The translations under genes were made by a program, and so were the position numbers. Below, one piece after another: positions 46,384 through 56,331 of a DNA stretch of 64,000 nt; the stretch's first letter is position 1; each line of letters starts with the position of its first letter. The DNA comes from Gammaproteobacteria bacterium (GTDB taxonomy: Bacteria; Pseudomonadota; Gammaproteobacteria; Pseudomonadales; JAUIET01). Under the pieces are notes generated by a model, which saw nothing but the letters and a program-made list of their open reading frames with translations, ran no database searches and was not told the DNA's origin. The stretch is from the NCBI GenBank assembly GCA_030429735.1, contig JAUIET010000017.1, positions 30,958-94,957 on the forward strand. Direction: 5' to 3'.

Positions 46384-47613
46384 ATGGATACTGGAACAAT
46401 TATCACGGGCGTCGGCATGTTTACGGCGGTAGTAATGACCCTGGTGCTGGTCATTCTTGCTGCGAGGTCGCAGTTTGTCAGCTCTGGTAACGTGACCATT
46501 GAGATTAATGACGACCCTGATAGAGCAATTACAGTGCCTGCTGGCGGCAAACTTCTTACAACGCTTGCCGACAAGGGCATCTTTCTATCCTCTGCCTGCG
46601 GGGGTGGCGGCACATGTGCACAGTGCAAGTGTCAGGTGTTAGACGGCGGTGGCTCCATGTTGCCAACTGAGGAAGGCCATTTTACGCGCAGAGAAGCGAA
46701 TGACGACTGGCGCCTCAGCTGCCAGGTGGCTGTTAAGCAAGACATGAAAATCCACATTGACCCTGAATTTTTCGGGGTTAAGAGCTGGGAGACTACGGTT
46801 GTTTCCAACGATAACGTGGCAACCTTTATCAAGGAACTCGTGCTCGCAATCCCTGAGGGTGAAAGTGTTGACTTCCGTGCGGGCGGATATGTTCAGCTTG
46901 AAGCGCCGCCTCATACAGTAGACTACAAAAACTTTGACATTCCGGACGAATATCGAGGTGATTGGGATCGATTCAAAGTGTTTGACAACGTGTCCACAGT
47001 AAAAGAAACCGTGGTTCGCGCCTATTCAATGGCCAACTACCCCGAAGAGAAGGGCATTATCAAATTCAATATCCGCATCGCATCGCCACCACCGGGCAGT
47101 GAAGGTATTCCGCCGGGTGAGATGTCGTCCTGGGTGTTTAATCTCAAGCCCGGCGACAAGGTGAAAGTATTCGGACCATTTGGGGAATTCTTCGCCAAGG
47201 ACACCGACGCAGAGATGGTCTTTATTGGCGGTGGTGCCGGAATGGCGCCATTGCGTTCGCATATCTTTGATCAACTTAAACGTCTGAATTCCAAACGCAA
47301 GATTTCATATTGGTATGGCGCGCGAAGCTTGCGCGAGATGTTTTACGTCGAAGATTTCGATACGCTTGCTGAGCAGTTTGAGAACTTCAGTTGGCATGTC
47401 GCGTTGTCTGACCCAATGCCTGAAGACAACTGGGAAGGCTATACAGGGTTCATTCATCAAGTGGTGCTGGATAACTATCTAAAGAATCACCCGGCGCCGG
47501 AAGACTGCGAGTATTATCTGTGTGGTCCACCGATGATGAACAAGGCTGTGCTCAATATGCTCGATGAGTTGGGTGTTGAGAAAGAGAATATCTTGCTTGA
47601 TGAATTTGGTTAA
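46384..47613 (+). CDS. nqrF: Na+-translocating NADH:quinone reductase subunit F
   Basis: The electron entry subunit, 409 residues. An N-terminal membrane helix (5-25) is followed by a plant-type [2Fe-2S] ferredoxin domain with cysteines 72, 78, 81 and 113 ([12 protein letters not shown] and LSCQV). Then comes an FAD-binding domain ([11 protein letters not shown]) and an NADH-binding domain ([27 protein letters not shown]). It oxidises NADH at the cytoplasmic face. Formate dehydrogenase encoded in this window makes NADH that could feed it. Confidence 0.96.
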   Translation: MDTGTIITGVGMFTAVVMTLVLVILAARSQFVSSGNVTIEINDDPDRAITVPAGGKLLTTLADKGIFLSSACGGGGTCAQCKCQVLDGGGSMLPTEEGHFTRREANDDWRLSCQVAVKQDMKIHIDPEFFGVKSWETTVVSNDNVATFIKELVLAIPEGESVDFRAGGYVQLEAPPHTVDYKNFDIPDEYRGDWDRFKVFDNVSTVKETVVRAYSMANYPEEKGIIKFNIRIASPPPGSEGIPPGEMSSWVFNLKPGDKVKVFGPFGEFFAKDTDAEMVFIGGGAGMAPLRSHIFDQLKRLNSKRKISYWYGARSLREMFYVEDFDTLAEQFENFSWHVALSDPMPEDNWEGYTGFIHQVVLDNYLKNHPAPEDCEYYLCGPPMMNKAVLNMLDELGVEKENILLDEFG

Positions 47614-47620
47614 GCCTTCC

Positions 47621-48658
47621 ATGAAGATTGCATTCCAAAAGCCAGGGCTTCGTGCTCTGGCTTTTTTGATTGTGATAGTGTTGCAAGCCTGCACTACCGA
47701 GCAGCCTCATCAGGTGCTCAGCGGCCGAATCATGGGTACCACCTGGTCGGTACAAATTGCAGGAACCGTGCAAACACAGGAACAGCAGCAAGCACTTGCC
47801 AGGATCGAGCAACTTCTTTCAGAGGTAGATCAAAGCATGTCTACCTATAAGCCAGACTCCGAATTGAACCGTATCAACGCGGCCGGTGCAGGCAGTTACC
47901 AATTGTCAGCACCGCTGTTTGCGGTAATCGATCTTGCAAAAGATATCTACTTGCGCAGCGACGGCGCGTTTGATGTCACAGTGGGTCCGCTGGTCACGCT
48001 ATGGGGCTTTGGTAGCGATCCTGCGCCAGAACCCGCGACAGTGCCGGAACCCGCAGCGATCCAGGCGGTTCTAAAAAACACAGGGATGGGCAGTGTTCAA
48101 CTGGATAAAAAAGAACGCCGCGTAACACTTGCTGAACCAGTGACATTGGACCTTTCAGCAATTGCAAAAGGTTACGCGGTCGACAAAGTTGCACTCAGTC
48201 TTATTAAGTCAGGCCTGCGCAATTTCCTGGTGGAGGTAGGTGGTGAGCTGCGGGCCAGCGGTGTGAATAAAAAGGGCAATCATTGGGTGATTGGTATCGA
48301 GACACCCGTTGAGGACCGCAGACAGGCCTATACCGGCGTGATGCTTAAACAAAAAGCGATTGCTACTTCGGGGGATTACCGAAATTTTTTCGAAGTGCAA
48401 GGCAAACGTTACTCGCATACCCTGGATCCTCGCAGCGGTTACCCGGTTGAACACAAGGTTGCCTCAGTCACTGTGCTTGCCGATAGCGCTGCTGCTGCGG
48501 ATGGCTGGGCTACCGCTTTGAATGTGCTGGGCTTAGATGCTGGTCTGCAGCTTGCAGAGCGCGAGGGTCTGGCGGCTTTTTTTATCGTGCGTGAGGGCGA
48601 ATCGTTTGTATCCAGGGAAAGCAGCGCGTATACAGCGTATAATAATACTGTTCCTTAG
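47621..48658 (+). CDS. apbE: FAD:protein FMN transferase
   Basis: A periplasmic lipoprotein, 345 residues, that transfers FMN from FAD to Thr of the S-G-A-T motif in NqrB and NqrC. Signal peptide with lipobox LQAC (Cys24 from the chosen ATG). ApbE motifs: GTTWSVQ, DQSMSTYKPDSELNRIN, LDLSAIAKGYAVDKV, and the nucleotide-binding ISGDYRNFFE-like TSGDYRNFF with HTLDPRSGYPV. A rho-independent terminator hairpin is embedded in codons 6-16. An ATG 21 bases upstream, overlapping nqrF, is an alternative start. Position directly after nqrF is normal for this gene. Confidence 0.93.
   Translation: MKIAFQKPGLRALAFLIVIVLQACTTEQPHQVLSGRIMGTTWSVQIAGTVQTQEQQQALARIEQLLSEVDQSMSTYKPDSELNRINAAGAGSYQLSAPLFAVIDLAKDIYLRSDGAFDVTVGPLVTLWGFGSDPAPEPATVPEPAAIQAVLKNTGMGSVQLDKKERRVTLAEPVTLDLSAIAKGYAVDKVALSLIKSGLRNFLVEVGGELRASGVNKKGNHWVIGIETPVEDRRQAYTGVMLKQKAIATSGDYRNFFEVQGKRYSHTLDPRSGYPVEHKVASVTVLADSAAAADGWATALNVLGLDAGLQLAEREGLAAFFIVREGESFVSRESSAYTAYNNTVP
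47637..47667 (+). terminator. Intrinsic terminator inside the 5' end of apbE
   Basis: AAAAGCCAGGGC and GCTCTGGCTTTT pair (with one G-T) around TTCGT, followed by a T6 run. It lies 24 bp after the nqrF stop and within the ApbE signal-peptide codons. By sequence it should terminate part of the nqr transcript before apbE and nqrM. Confidence 0.7.
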
Positions 48659-48702
48659 AACCTGCGCTTGCACCATTTATCGCGCCATTCAGGAGATACG
48701 AA

Positions 48703-48945
48703 ATGATCACAACATTGATTACTCTGCTTGTTATGCTAACCGTAGTGGCGGCGATGGCCATTGGTGTGATTATGGGGCGCAAGCCCATCAGCGGTTCCTG
48801 TGGCGGTATTGCGGCGCTGGGTCTGGATACCGAATGTGAAATTTGCGGAGGAGACCCGGCCAAGTGCGATGTGGAAATTGCAAAGACCGAGAATGCGCCG
48901 CGGGACGACCAGTTTTATGATGCATCAACTCAGCGCAAGGACTGA
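48703..48945 (+). CDS. nqrM: Na+-NQR maturation protein NqrM
   Basis: An 80-residue protein with one N-terminal transmembrane helix (TLITLLVMLTVVAAMAIGVIMG) and a conserved four-cysteine set (GSCGG, CEICGGDPAKC). NqrM is thought to insert iron into the NqrD/NqrE centre and is needed for Na+-NQR activity. AGGAGA lies 7 bases before the ATG. Last gene of the nqr unit in the same place as in Vibrio and Pseudomonas. The acidic, unstructured tail is usual. Confidence 0.92.
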   Translation: MITTLITLLVMLTVVAAMAIGVIMGRKPISGSCGGIAALGLDTECEICGGDPAKCDVEIAKTENAPRDDQFYDASTQRKD

Positions 48946-48946
48946 C

Positions 48947-49273
48947 TCAGTTAAGGTTTGGTCGGTGTTTGAGCACGGAGTGGATTACATGGTCGTGTTC
49001 GAAGTAAACAATAAAGCCGGGGTACTCCCAGCGTGAAATAGGTGGCTGGCCACGGGCGGCAAAGCGCTGTACGGGTTCGCCGTGTTGTTGCTCTACGTGC
49101 GCCTTGCTCTGGCCACGCTGCGGCTTGGTGATGTGCCCAAGTTCTTTGTGCTGCTCACCCACCGGAATCTTAATCTGCTCGGCAAGTACCGGGCAGGGAA
49201 GCAAAGGCCACACTAACGCGAACACCAGGAAACGAGGTACGCAATTCTTAGGTAATTCAGGCAGACAGCGCAT
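48947..49273 (-). CDS. Small secreted conserved protein
   Basis: A 108-residue protein with a signal peptide (FLVFALVWPLLPCPVLAEQ). The mature part has RGQSKAHVEQQHGEPVQRFAARGQPPISRWEYPGFIVYFEHDHVIHSVL, like a small proteobacterial family that databases often call phosphodiesterase without catalytic residues to support that. The short V-x3-G-x-P helix-turn is similar to SmpA/OmlA-type domains, so an envelope role is more plausible. It starts 5 bp after the PilZ-like gene on the same strand. Converges on nqrM with 1 bp between stops. Confidence 0.6.
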   Translation of the reverse strand: MRCLPELPKNCVPRFLVFALVWPLLPCPVLAEQIKIPVGEQHKELGHITKPQRGQSKAHVEQQHGEPVQRFAARGQPPISRWEYPGFIVYFEHDHVIHSVLKHRPNLN

Positions 49274-49277
49274 TCGA

Positions 49278-49835
49278 TCAGGCCTTTAGCAGTCGGCGTT
49301 GTTTGGCCTGCTCACGCAGCACGTGCCCAGCCAGTGCGTCGCGGTCGTGTTCATCACGCCAGCCGAATTCAGAGTTCACCTGCCAGTGGCTTGCATTGTC
49401 TGCAGATGGCTCACAAGACAGGACTTCTGCAAAACAGTGAAACACCAGTGGCTCACTCTCAAGCACTATTCTGACCGCTATCCATTGCCCAAGCTTGAGC
49501 TGCTCGCCGGCCAAAAACTGCATACCTGCTTCGCTCAAAATGATGTTTTGTAAGAGTTTGTTGTCGTTCTGCTGTGAACCGATCACTGCGCGTGCCAACA
49601 AATCGATTTTTTGACTCTGGATACGCAGGTAACTGGCCAGCTCCGCATCACGTTCGGCAAGTACGCGTAACTGCGCGCTGCTCTCTCCATCAAGGCGCTG
49701 CAAGTCGCTTGCCAGTTCGCAATCTGTGGTGTTGAAGTGCGCCGCCGCACTGCCGCTTAGCTGCGAGTGTTTAATCGGCCGATAATCGACCCAGGCGGTA
49801 TCGTTGATCCTGAAATATTGCCGCTGTTCGTCCAT
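49278..49835 (-). CDS. PilZ-domain-like protein
   Basis: A 185-residue cytosolic protein. The N-terminus MDEQRQYFRINDTAWVDYRPI matches PilZ-like proteins of Pseudomonas found beside lolC. A central helical part (QRLDGESSAQLRVLAERDAELASYLRIQSQKIDLL) precedes a beta-rich C-terminus that looks like a PilZ barrel. The RxxxR c-di-GMP motif is only weakly represented (RQYFR), so ligand binding is uncertain. I start at MDEQRQYFRI; 20 further codons upstream are open. Divergent from lolC. Confidence 0.65.
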   Translation of the reverse strand: MDEQRQYFRINDTAWVDYRPIKHSQLSGSAAAHFNTTDCELASDLQRLDGESSAQLRVLAERDAELASYLRIQSQKIDLLARAVIGSQQNDNKLLQNIILSEAGMQFLAGEQLKLGQWIAVRIVLESEPLVFHCFAEVLSCEPSADNASHWQVNSEFGWRDEHDRDALAGHVLREQAKQRRLLKA

Positions 49836-49937
49836 AGTTCTAATTGTAGTGCTCGCTGAGCAAGTTTTACTGGTAGATTCTGGCACTTTCACCAAATAGG
49901 CGACAGTCAGCGAGCGCTGATGTGGTTAAATAGCGGC

Positions 49938-51185
49938 ATGTTCCGTCCATTATCCGTGTATATCGGCGCACGTTACACGCGTGCACGCCGCAGAAACCAA
50001 TTTGTATCGTTTATCTCGATGCTGTCCTTGCTCGGTCTGACCTTGGGCGTTGCTGTGCTGATCGTTGTGATCTCGGTCATGAATGGCTTTGAAGCGGAGA
50101 TCCGCGATCGCACGCTCAGCGCGATTCCGCATTTAACGGTCACTCAATCGACTGGCTTGGATGCCGAGTCGATTCAACAGCTGAAGCACAGCCTGTCTGC
50201 AGACCCGGATGTCATCGGTATGGCGCCGTATGTTGACGGCAAGGCCATGCTGAGTGTACCTGGGCTGGTGCGCGGAGTGCAGGTCACTGGCGTCGACCCG
50301 GCTGAGGAAGCTGCCGTCGCCGACCTTCATTATCACATGGTCAGTGGCAGTCTGGATGCATTGCGCGGTGGTGATTTCAGTGTGGTAATCGGAGGGGTTA
50401 CTGCCAACCATCTTGGTCTTGCCTTGGGTGATGGCTTATCACTGACCTTGCCACAGATTGCCGTCACGCCATTGGGTTTGTTCCCCAGAGTCAAACAGTT
50501 CACAGTTGTGGGCGTATTCGATGTTGGTGCGGAGGTTGATTCAAGTACGATTTTTATTCACATTGAAGATGCCGCCAAACTTTACCAAACAGGCGGCAAA
50601 GTAGATGGCCTGCGGGTAAAACTGCGCGATTTGTTTGACGCGCCGGGCGTTCGACAGCGCTGGACGGAACGGCTGGGGAATGACTACTCGATTGGCGATT
50701 GGAGCCAGTCGCAGGGTGGACTTTTTCAGGCGATCGCAATGGAGAAGCGGGTAATGGGATTGTTACTGATGATCGTCGTGGTAGTCGCGGCGTTTAATAT
50801 TGTGTCCATCGTGGTCATGATGGTCGCCGATAAGCGCGCCGCAATTGCCGTTCTTCGAACCATGGGTATGCGTGCACGCTCAGTGGTCGCCATTTTTATC
50901 ACTCAGGGCAGCTTAATCGGATTGCTTGGCGTAACAGTGGGGACCTTGATTGGGGTGCTTGTTGCGCTGAATGTCAGTGAGATTGTCGCAGGGCTGGAAA
51001 GCCTGTTTAGCCAGCAACTGTTCGACCCGACTGTATTTCAAATCGTGCATATGCCCTCGCTGGTTAGAGTGAGTGATGTGCTCTGGATTAGTGGCGCGTC
51101 ACTCGCACTGAGCATTCTTGCTGCGCTGTATCCGGCATGGAAGGCTTCCAGTATAGAGGCCGCTGAGGTTTTACGTTATGAGTGA
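49938..51185 (+). CDS. lolC: Lipoprotein-releasing system transmembrane subunit LolC
   Basis: An ABC-transporter permease that extracts outer-membrane lipoproteins from the inner membrane, 415 residues. Four transmembrane helices (about 25-50, 270-300, 315-345, 375-400), FtsX-like C-terminal domain, and a large periplasmic domain between. The start [26 protein letters not shown] is characteristic. Compared with LolE, the periplasmic loop recruiting LolA is expected here; I could not confirm the hook residues by eye. An ATG six codons upstream is possible. Overlaps lolD by 8 bp. Confidence 0.93.
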   Translation: MFRPLSVYIGARYTRARRRNQFVSFISMLSLLGLTLGVAVLIVVISVMNGFEAEIRDRTLSAIPHLTVTQSTGLDAESIQQLKHSLSADPDVIGMAPYVDGKAMLSVPGLVRGVQVTGVDPAEEAAVADLHYHMVSGSLDALRGGDFSVVIGGVTANHLGLALGDGLSLTLPQIAVTPLGLFPRVKQFTVVGVFDVGAEVDSSTIFIHIEDAAKLYQTGGKVDGLRVKLRDLFDAPGVRQRWTERLGNDYSIGDWSQSQGGLFQAIAMEKRVMGLLLMIVVVVAAFNIVSIVVMMVADKRAAIAVLRTMGMRARSVVAIFITQGSLIGLLGVTVGTLIGVLVALNVSEIVAGLESLFSQQLFDPTVFQIVHMPSLVRVSDVLWISGASLALSILAALYPAWKASSIEAAEVLRYE

Positions 51186-51882
51186 GTTGGGCGTTGATGC
51201 GCAGGATAATGCGGTCATATTGCAGTGTAAGGGGTTGAACAAAACCTATACCCAGGTTGGCGAAGACCTGCGGGTGCTCAAGAACATCAACTTCTCCCTC
51301 GCCAAAGGCGAACGAATTGCCATCGTCGGCGCATCCGGCTCGGGAAAAACAACATTGCTGAATATGTTGGGCGGATTGGACTTGCCCACCTCTGGGCAGG
51401 TATTGATTAACAATACCGACATTACCCGGCTAAGTGAAAACCAGCGCGGTTCGATGCGCAACGAATTTCTGGGTTTCGTCTACCAGTTTCATCATTTACT
51501 GGGTGAGTTCACGGCCCTGGAAAATGTATCTATGCCATTGTTGATGCGCAAAACACCCATCAAGCAAGTGCGCAAAGCGGCCGAAGAATTACTGGAAGCC
51601 GTTGGTTTGCAGCAGCGAATGGGACATAAGCCGTCAGAATTGTCGGGTGGTGAACGCCAGAGAGTAGCCATTGCCCGAGCTCTGGTGACCAAACCTGCGT
51701 GCGTATTGATGGATGAACCTACCGGTAACCTGGACCAACACACCGGGCAACGCATTCAGGATTTAATGTTGACTCTCAACACCGTGTCGCACTCGAGTTT
51801 TGTGACAGTAACTCATGACCATGCTTTGGCAAACACCATGGATCGCGTGCTCACTTTGGTTGATGGTCAGCTCGAAGAATGA
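51178..51882 (+). CDS. lolD: Lipoprotein-releasing system ATP-binding protein LolD
   Basis: The ATPase of the LolCDE complex, 234 residues. Walker [17 protein letters not shown], the Q-loop region [23 protein letters not shown] typical of LolD, signature [15 protein letters not shown] and Walker [13 protein letters not shown]-loop VTHDHAL. It drives lipoprotein release to LolA. Overlaps lolC at its start and lolE by 4 bp (ATGA) at its end. Confidence 0.95.
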   Translation: MSELGVDAQDNAVILQCKGLNKTYTQVGEDLRVLKNINFSLAKGERIAIVGASGSGKTTLLNMLGGLDLPTSGQVLINNTDITRLSENQRGSMRNEFLGFVYQFHHLLGEFTALENVSMPLLMRKTPIKQVRKAAEELLEAVGLQQRMGHKPSELSGGERQRVAIARALVTKPACVLMDEPTGNLDQHTGQRIQDLMLTLNTVSHSSFVTVTHDHALANTMDRVLTLVDGQLEE

Positions 51883-53120
51883 TGCGTTCGCTGCCTGTTT
51901 TTGTCGGTCTGCGCTACGCCTCAGCGAAGCGTGGAGGCATGTTGGTCGCTTTTCTATCGCGAATTTCCGTTGCTGGCCTGGTGCTTGGAGTGGCGATGCT
52001 GGTGACGGTGTTGTCGGTAATGAACGGCTTTGAAAAGGAGTTGCAAACACGCATTTTAAACCTGGTACCGCATACCATGGTTGTATCCAGTGAACCGATT
52101 CGTGAATGGCAAACCCTGCGTGATGTCATTGCCCAGCACCCGGATATTGTGAACACCGCACCGTTCATTAGCCTGGATGCTTTGTTGAGTGCAGGGCGTC
52201 ATGTCGAAGCAATTAAGGTGCACAGCGTAAACCCTGAGCTTGAGCGCTCGCTTACCTCTATTGACAGCTATGTTGTTGAGGGCGAATTTCTGACGCTGGC
52301 CGGCGATAACAAGGCGATGGCTTTGAGCGCAGAGATAGCAGCCAGATTGCAGGTTAGTCTGGGCGATAAAGTACGTTTGATCGTGCCGTCTAACCATCAT
52401 TCCGGAGCCAATCTCCGGCCCGCTATTGCCAGCTTTACCGTGGCGGCCTTGTTTCATACCGGTACCACCATAGATCAAGAGCTGGCCATTATTCCGCTAG
52501 GAGCGGGACAAAAGCTTTTGGGGGTGGGTGACGCCGTGCAGGGTGTGCGTGCGCAAACCAAAGACGTATTTCGCAGTCGCGAAATAAGCTGGGACATCAT
52601 TCAGCAGTTGCCGCCAGGTTATTACGCAAGAGATTGGCGTCAATTGCACGGCAATTTGTTTCAAGCCATTCAAATGTCAAGACGTCTGGTTACCTTAATG
52701 ATCTTTATGGTCATTGCGGTGGCGCTGTTTAACGTAGTGTCTTCGCTGGTAATGGTTGTGACCGATAAACGCGAGGACATTGCCATACTCAAAACCATGG
52801 GTGCAGGCACGCGTGAGATTCTTAAGATTTTCCTGATTCATGGCGTGATTATCGCAGTAGTTGGTACCGGCCTTGGCGTGTTGCTGGGCTGCTTGCTCAG
52901 TATCAGCCTGCCGGATCTGGTTGCCACACTGGAATCAGCCATCGGTTTTCAGTTTCTGAAAACCTCAGTGTACCCGGTAGACTACATACCCTCGGATTTA
53001 CGCTTGAGTGATGTGGTCGTTATCGCCTGCAGTGCGATAGTGATGAGCGTATTGGCTACTGTGTACCCGGCGTATCGTGCCAGTAAAGTTCAACCTGCCA
53101 ATGCCTTGCGTTGGCATTAA
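51879..53120 (+). CDS. lolE: Lipoprotein-releasing system transmembrane subunit LolE
   Basis: The second permease of LolCDE, 413 residues, paralogous to Lol[36 protein letters not shown] at the start, FtsX-like C-terminus with [23 protein letters not shown]. It should take up incoming lipoproteins laterally from the membrane. The stop codon is the right half of the first arm of the repeat cluster that follows. Last gene of lolCDE. Confidence 0.93.
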   Translation: MMRSLPVFVGLRYASAKRGGMLVAFLSRISVAGLVLGVAMLVTVLSVMNGFEKELQTRILNLVPHTMVVSSEPIREWQTLRDVIAQHPDIVNTAPFISLDALLSAGRHVEAIKVHSVNPELERSLTSIDSYVVEGEFLTLAGDNKAMALSAEIAARLQVSLGDKVRLIVPSNHHSGANLRPAIASFTVAALFHTGTTIDQELAIIPLGAGQKLLGVGDAVQGVRAQTKDVFRSREISWDIIQQLPPGYYARDWRQLHGNLFQAIQMSRRLVTLMIFMVIAVALFNVVSSLVMVVTDKREDIAILKTMGAGTREILKIFLIHGVIIAVVGTGLGVLLGCLLSISLPDLVATLESAIGFQFLKTSVYPVDYIPSDLRLSDVVVIACSAIVMSVLATVYPAYRASKVQPANALRWH

Positions 53121-53149
53121 CGGGGCTATTAATGCGGTTATTAATGCGG
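53114..53149. repeat. Inverted and direct repeats between lolE and the DUF2062 gene
   Basis: TATTAATGCGG occurs twice in a row (53127-53137 and 53139-53149). Either copy can pair through TTAATGC with GCATTAA at 53114-53120, which includes the lolE stop codon. The converging genes end on both sides, so this is probably a weak two-way terminator made by slippage. Confidence 0.5.
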
Positions 53150-53150
53150 G

Positions 53151-53699
53151 CTAATGTGTTTCCGCGCGTCGTTCCAGTCGGCGCAGCTTACGCTGCCGCT
53201 TTCGCTCTTGCCATCGGCTAAGTACTTGCCAGCGCCATACACGCCAGACAATGGCGTGGGCGAGCAAGCCTGTCATCACGCCGCAGACAACGCAGCCCAA
53301 CACCAACGGCAGCCAGATATCGGTTAACTGATTGGAAAGTGCGCCAAGACCGACGTCGAAATTGATCGCGACAGGCTCGATGTTCAGCAACGCTGAACCC
53401 ACGCGATAGGCTGCGTAGAACATCGGGGCGAATGTGACCGGGTTGGTCATCCACACCAGTCCTGCGGCAATTGGCAGGTTGGCATGGAAGCGCAGTGCAC
53501 AGACCGCAGCAACCAGCATTTGCATGGGTATTGGCAGAAACGCAACGATACATCCAATAAGGAAAGCGCGAGCCACCGACTGCCTGTTGATATGCCAACA
53601 ATTCGGGTCTTCCAGACTGCGCCCCAGCCAACGCAAATGTCTGGTCTGTTTCAGCGTTTCTGGGTCGGGCGCGTAGCGCTTAATAAATCGTCGCGGCAT
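53151..53699 (-). CDS. DUF2062 membrane protein
   Basis: A 182-residue inner-membrane protein of the DUF2062 family. The start MPRRFIKRYAPDPE is followed by ARAFLIGCIVAFLPIPMQMLVAAVCAL (helix and family motif), AGLVWMTNPVTFAPMFYAAYRVGS, and a third helix (IWLPLVLGCVVCGVMTGLLAHAIVW). The C-terminus is strongly basic (RKRQRKLRRLERR). Function unknown. A homologue occupies the same place between lolE and comEC in Pseudomonas-like genomes. Twelve extra codons upstream are open without a better ribosome site. Confidence 0.78.
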   Translation of the reverse strand: MPRRFIKRYAPDPETLKQTRHLRWLGRSLEDPNCWHINRQSVARAFLIGCIVAFLPIPMQMLVAAVCALRFHANLPIAAGLVWMTNPVTFAPMFYAAYRVGSALLNIEPVAINFDVGLGALSNQLTDIWLPLVLGCVVCGVMTGLLAHAIVWRVWRWQVLSRWQERKRQRKLRRLERRAETH

Positions 53700-53851
53700 G
53701 GTTACAGATAATGAGTCACACTGCGGCGTTGTCATGGCACCGCTGATTTAAGTCTAGCATATCGTGTTGTGCATCAATGCTTTGCAGACGCTGCACTAGC
53801 GGGTACTATCTGTGCTTTATTCACGCAAACCTGCACCAGGGAAGGTGATTA

Positions 53852-56233
53852 ATGGTCGTTCGTGTGTATGCAATGCTGCTAGGCATTGCCGTCGCTGCGT
53901 TTTTACCTCTCGCTGACACAATCATGGCTTTACTCGCGGCGCGGGAAAGTTGGTTTGGCTATGGCGTGTGCGCGGTCATCATTGCAGCCAGTACCCGGTT
54001 CAGGGGCCTGCTGCTAAGCGGCTTGCTTGCATTCTGTGCCGGGCTTTTATACGCCTCAACACATGCCAGTGCAATGTTTGAGCGTCTGCCGTGGGTATCG
54101 CATGAAGGTGAGCTGTTTGAGGTAAATGGCATGGTCGTCGGTTTGCCGCGTACGGAATTTCGCTATGGCAAACCGGTTCAACGTTTTGATTTGCAGGTCT
54201 ACGGCAGCAGCTGGTCAGTATCGAACAAACCAATTCGTAAACTTCGACTGTCATGGTATGAAGGCAAGTCAGTAGGTGCGGGTGAGTTGTGGCGCATGAG
54301 GGTTGCCGTTAAGCGCCCGCGCGGTTTTGCCAATCCGGGCAGTTTTGATTACCAGCACTACCTTCACACGCAGAATATTGACGCAACCGGTACCGTACGC
54401 TGGGGCGAGCCTGAAATCACCGAGGCTACCAGTTGGCGTAGCCAAATTTATGCCTTTCGTCATCGAGTGGCGAGTCGTTTATCGGTACTCACGCAGGGCA
54501 TGCAACATCACCGGTTTGTGCGTGCATTGGCATTGGGTGATGGCAAAGCGTTGAGCTCAGATGATTGGGCGTTGTTGCGCCGTACTGGCACTACTCATCT
54601 GTTCGTTGTGTCTGGTTTGCACATTGGCATGGTTGCCGGCATCAGCTATCTGGTGTTGCTTCCAATGGCGCGAATGGTGGTTGTTTGGCTGCGCGCCTGG
54701 TCTGCACAAAGTCTGGCGGCGCTCGCTTCTCTGTTGTGCGCTTTTGCATACTCGTGGCTGGCGGGCTTTGGACTAGCCACGCAACGCGCGGTCATTATGC
54801 TTGGCGTTGGGCTGATCGCGCACCATTATCTTACTCCGCTTCGTTTCAGTCATCTGCTTGCCTTCGCTGCGCTACTGATTGTGTTGCTCGAGCCATTGTC
54901 AATCCGAAGCCCCGGATTTACGCTGTCGTTTCTTGCAGTTGCGACGCTGCTCTACAGTTTTGCTCACCGACTGAGTGTTAGTCGCTCGGTACTTGTGCCC
55001 TTTCTCAAAGCACAGTGGGTGAGTTTTATCGCCTTAAGCGCAATACTATTGTTTCAGTTTCAGGAAAGCAGCCTGCTCATGCCATTGGCGAATTTTCTGG
55101 CAATTCCAGCGTTGAGCATTGTTTTGCTGCCGCTGGTGATGTTTCTGCTACTCAGTACCTTGTTGTTTGATCAGATTCCCGCGATTGCACTGCGCATTCT
55201 GGACGTGCTTTTTAGCCATCTATGGCGCTGTCTGGATTGGCTGTACAGCGAAGCAGGGACTGTGGCTATGGTGCAAGGCTCACTACCGTATTCGTCACTG
55301 ATGTTTATCGGACTTGGCGCTCTGTTACTTCTTGCTCCGCCGGCTCTACGTGTGCGCACTGCATTTGCCATACCATTGCTTGCCTTACCCCTGGTGCATG
55401 CGTTGCCATCCCAACACTCACTGGCCAGGCCCGCTGAGAAGCAAGGTATATGTGGTGCGGCAAAGCTGACCGTGTTGGATGTAGGCCAGGGCCTGGCCGT
55501 TGTGTTCAGTGCCTATGGTAAGCACCTTTTGTACGATGCAGGCGCGCGGTTTTCCGCAGAATTCAACAGCGGTGCTGCGATTGTAGCGCCTTACCTGCGC
55601 CACGCGGGCGCCAGCGTTGTGGATACCCTGGTCATCAGCCATTCGGACAATGATCACGCCGGCGGCGTACCTGGCTTATTGGAAACAATGACAGCTCGTA
55701 AAATGCTAGCGAGCTACCGTTTCGATGGTGCAGAGGTTGAGTCCTGTCAAGCAGGCCTGCATTGGCGCTGGCAGTCGGTGCGCTTCTCGATGGTGAGCCC
55801 GGCCAACAGCAGACTAAACAGCGCCAAAGCAGATAACGACCAATCCTGTGTTCTCAAAATTGATACGCCTGCTGCCAGCGTGCTTCTAACGGGGGATATC
55901 AGTCGAGACATAGAGCGCGACCTCGTGTCCAGTGGTGCAAGTCTGAAAGCCGACATTCTGGTGATGCCACACCACGGCAGCAAATCATCTTCCAGTCGTG
56001 ACTTCATTGATGCGGTGGCGCCTGACTATGCGATTGCGTCAGCCGGCTATAAAAACAGATTTAATCACCCGCACAGCTCTGTGCTGTTGCGTTATCAGCA
56101 GGCCAATGTGGAAGTGCTGAATACCGCCAGCAGCGGTGCCATCGAGTTTGATATTCCATTGTGCAAGAACCAACCACTTTCCGCGCCTCGTGAATACCGA
56201 GCACAATCCAATCGATTCTGGTTGCGTTGGTAA
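53852..56233 (+). CDS. comEC: ComEC/Rec2 DNA-uptake channel protein
   Basis: A 793-residue inner-membrane protein for transport of single-stranded DNA in natural transformation. N-terminal DUF4131/OB-type periplasmic domain (about 60-190), the Competence multi-helix domain (about 220-500, with TRRTG-like LLRRTGTTHLFVVSGLHIGMV), and a C-terminal metallo-beta-lactamase-like domain with LDVGQGLAVVFS, ISHSDNDHAGGV, LLTGDIS and MPHHGSKSSS. All metal-binding motifs are present, so a nuclease activity is likely. Type IV-type pili in this genome could supply the uptake machine, but no com pilus genes are adjacent. Confidence 0.92.
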   Translation: MVVRVYAMLLGIAVAAFLPLADTIMALLAARESWFGYGVCAVIIAASTRFRGLLLSGLLAFCAGLLYASTHASAMFERLPWVSHEGELFEVNGMVVGLPRTEFRYGKPVQRFDLQVYGSSWSVSNKPIRKLRLSWYEGKSVGAGELWRMRVAVKRPRGFANPGSFDYQHYLHTQNIDATGTVRWGEPEITEATSWRSQIYAFRHRVASRLSVLTQGMQHHRFVRALALGDGKALSSDDWALLRRTGTTHLFVVSGLHIGMVAGISYLVLLPMARMVVVWLRAWSAQSLAALASLLCAFAYSWLAGFGLATQRAVIMLGVGLIAHHYLTPLRFSHLLAFAALLIVLLEPLSIRSPGFTLSFLAVATLLYSFAHRLSVSRSVLVPFLKAQWVSFIALSAILLFQFQESSLLMPLANFLAIPALSIVLLPLVMFLLLSTLLFDQIPAIALRILDVLFSHLWRCLDWLYSEAGTVAMVQGSLPYSSLMFIGLGALLLLAPPALRVRTAFAIPLLALPLVHALPSQHSLARPAEKQGICGAAKLTVLDVGQGLAVVFSAYGKHLLYDAGARFSAEFNSGAAIVAPYLRHAGASVVDTLVISHSDNDHAGGVPGLLETMTARKMLASYRFDGAEVESCQAGLHWRWQSVRFSMVSPANSRLNSAKADNDQSCVLKIDTPAASVLLTGDISRDIERDLVSSGASLKADILVMPHHGSKSSSSRDFIDAVAPDYAIASAGYKNRFNHPHSSVLLRYQQANVEVLNTASSGAIEFDIPLCKNQPLSAPREYRAQSNRFWLRW

Positions 56234-56331
56234 ATTTGCCAGATACGCATAATTGACGCTTTCGTTTCGTGCGCGCTTGAGTATTCCGGTCTAAAGTAAT
56301 ATGAGACATATCAATAGGTTCTGGGGGAAAA

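Noticed and set aside
56234..56331. Possible Fur box before exbB
   Set aside because: AATATGAGACATATC is only a poor match to the Fur consensus and no clear 19-bp dyad exists.
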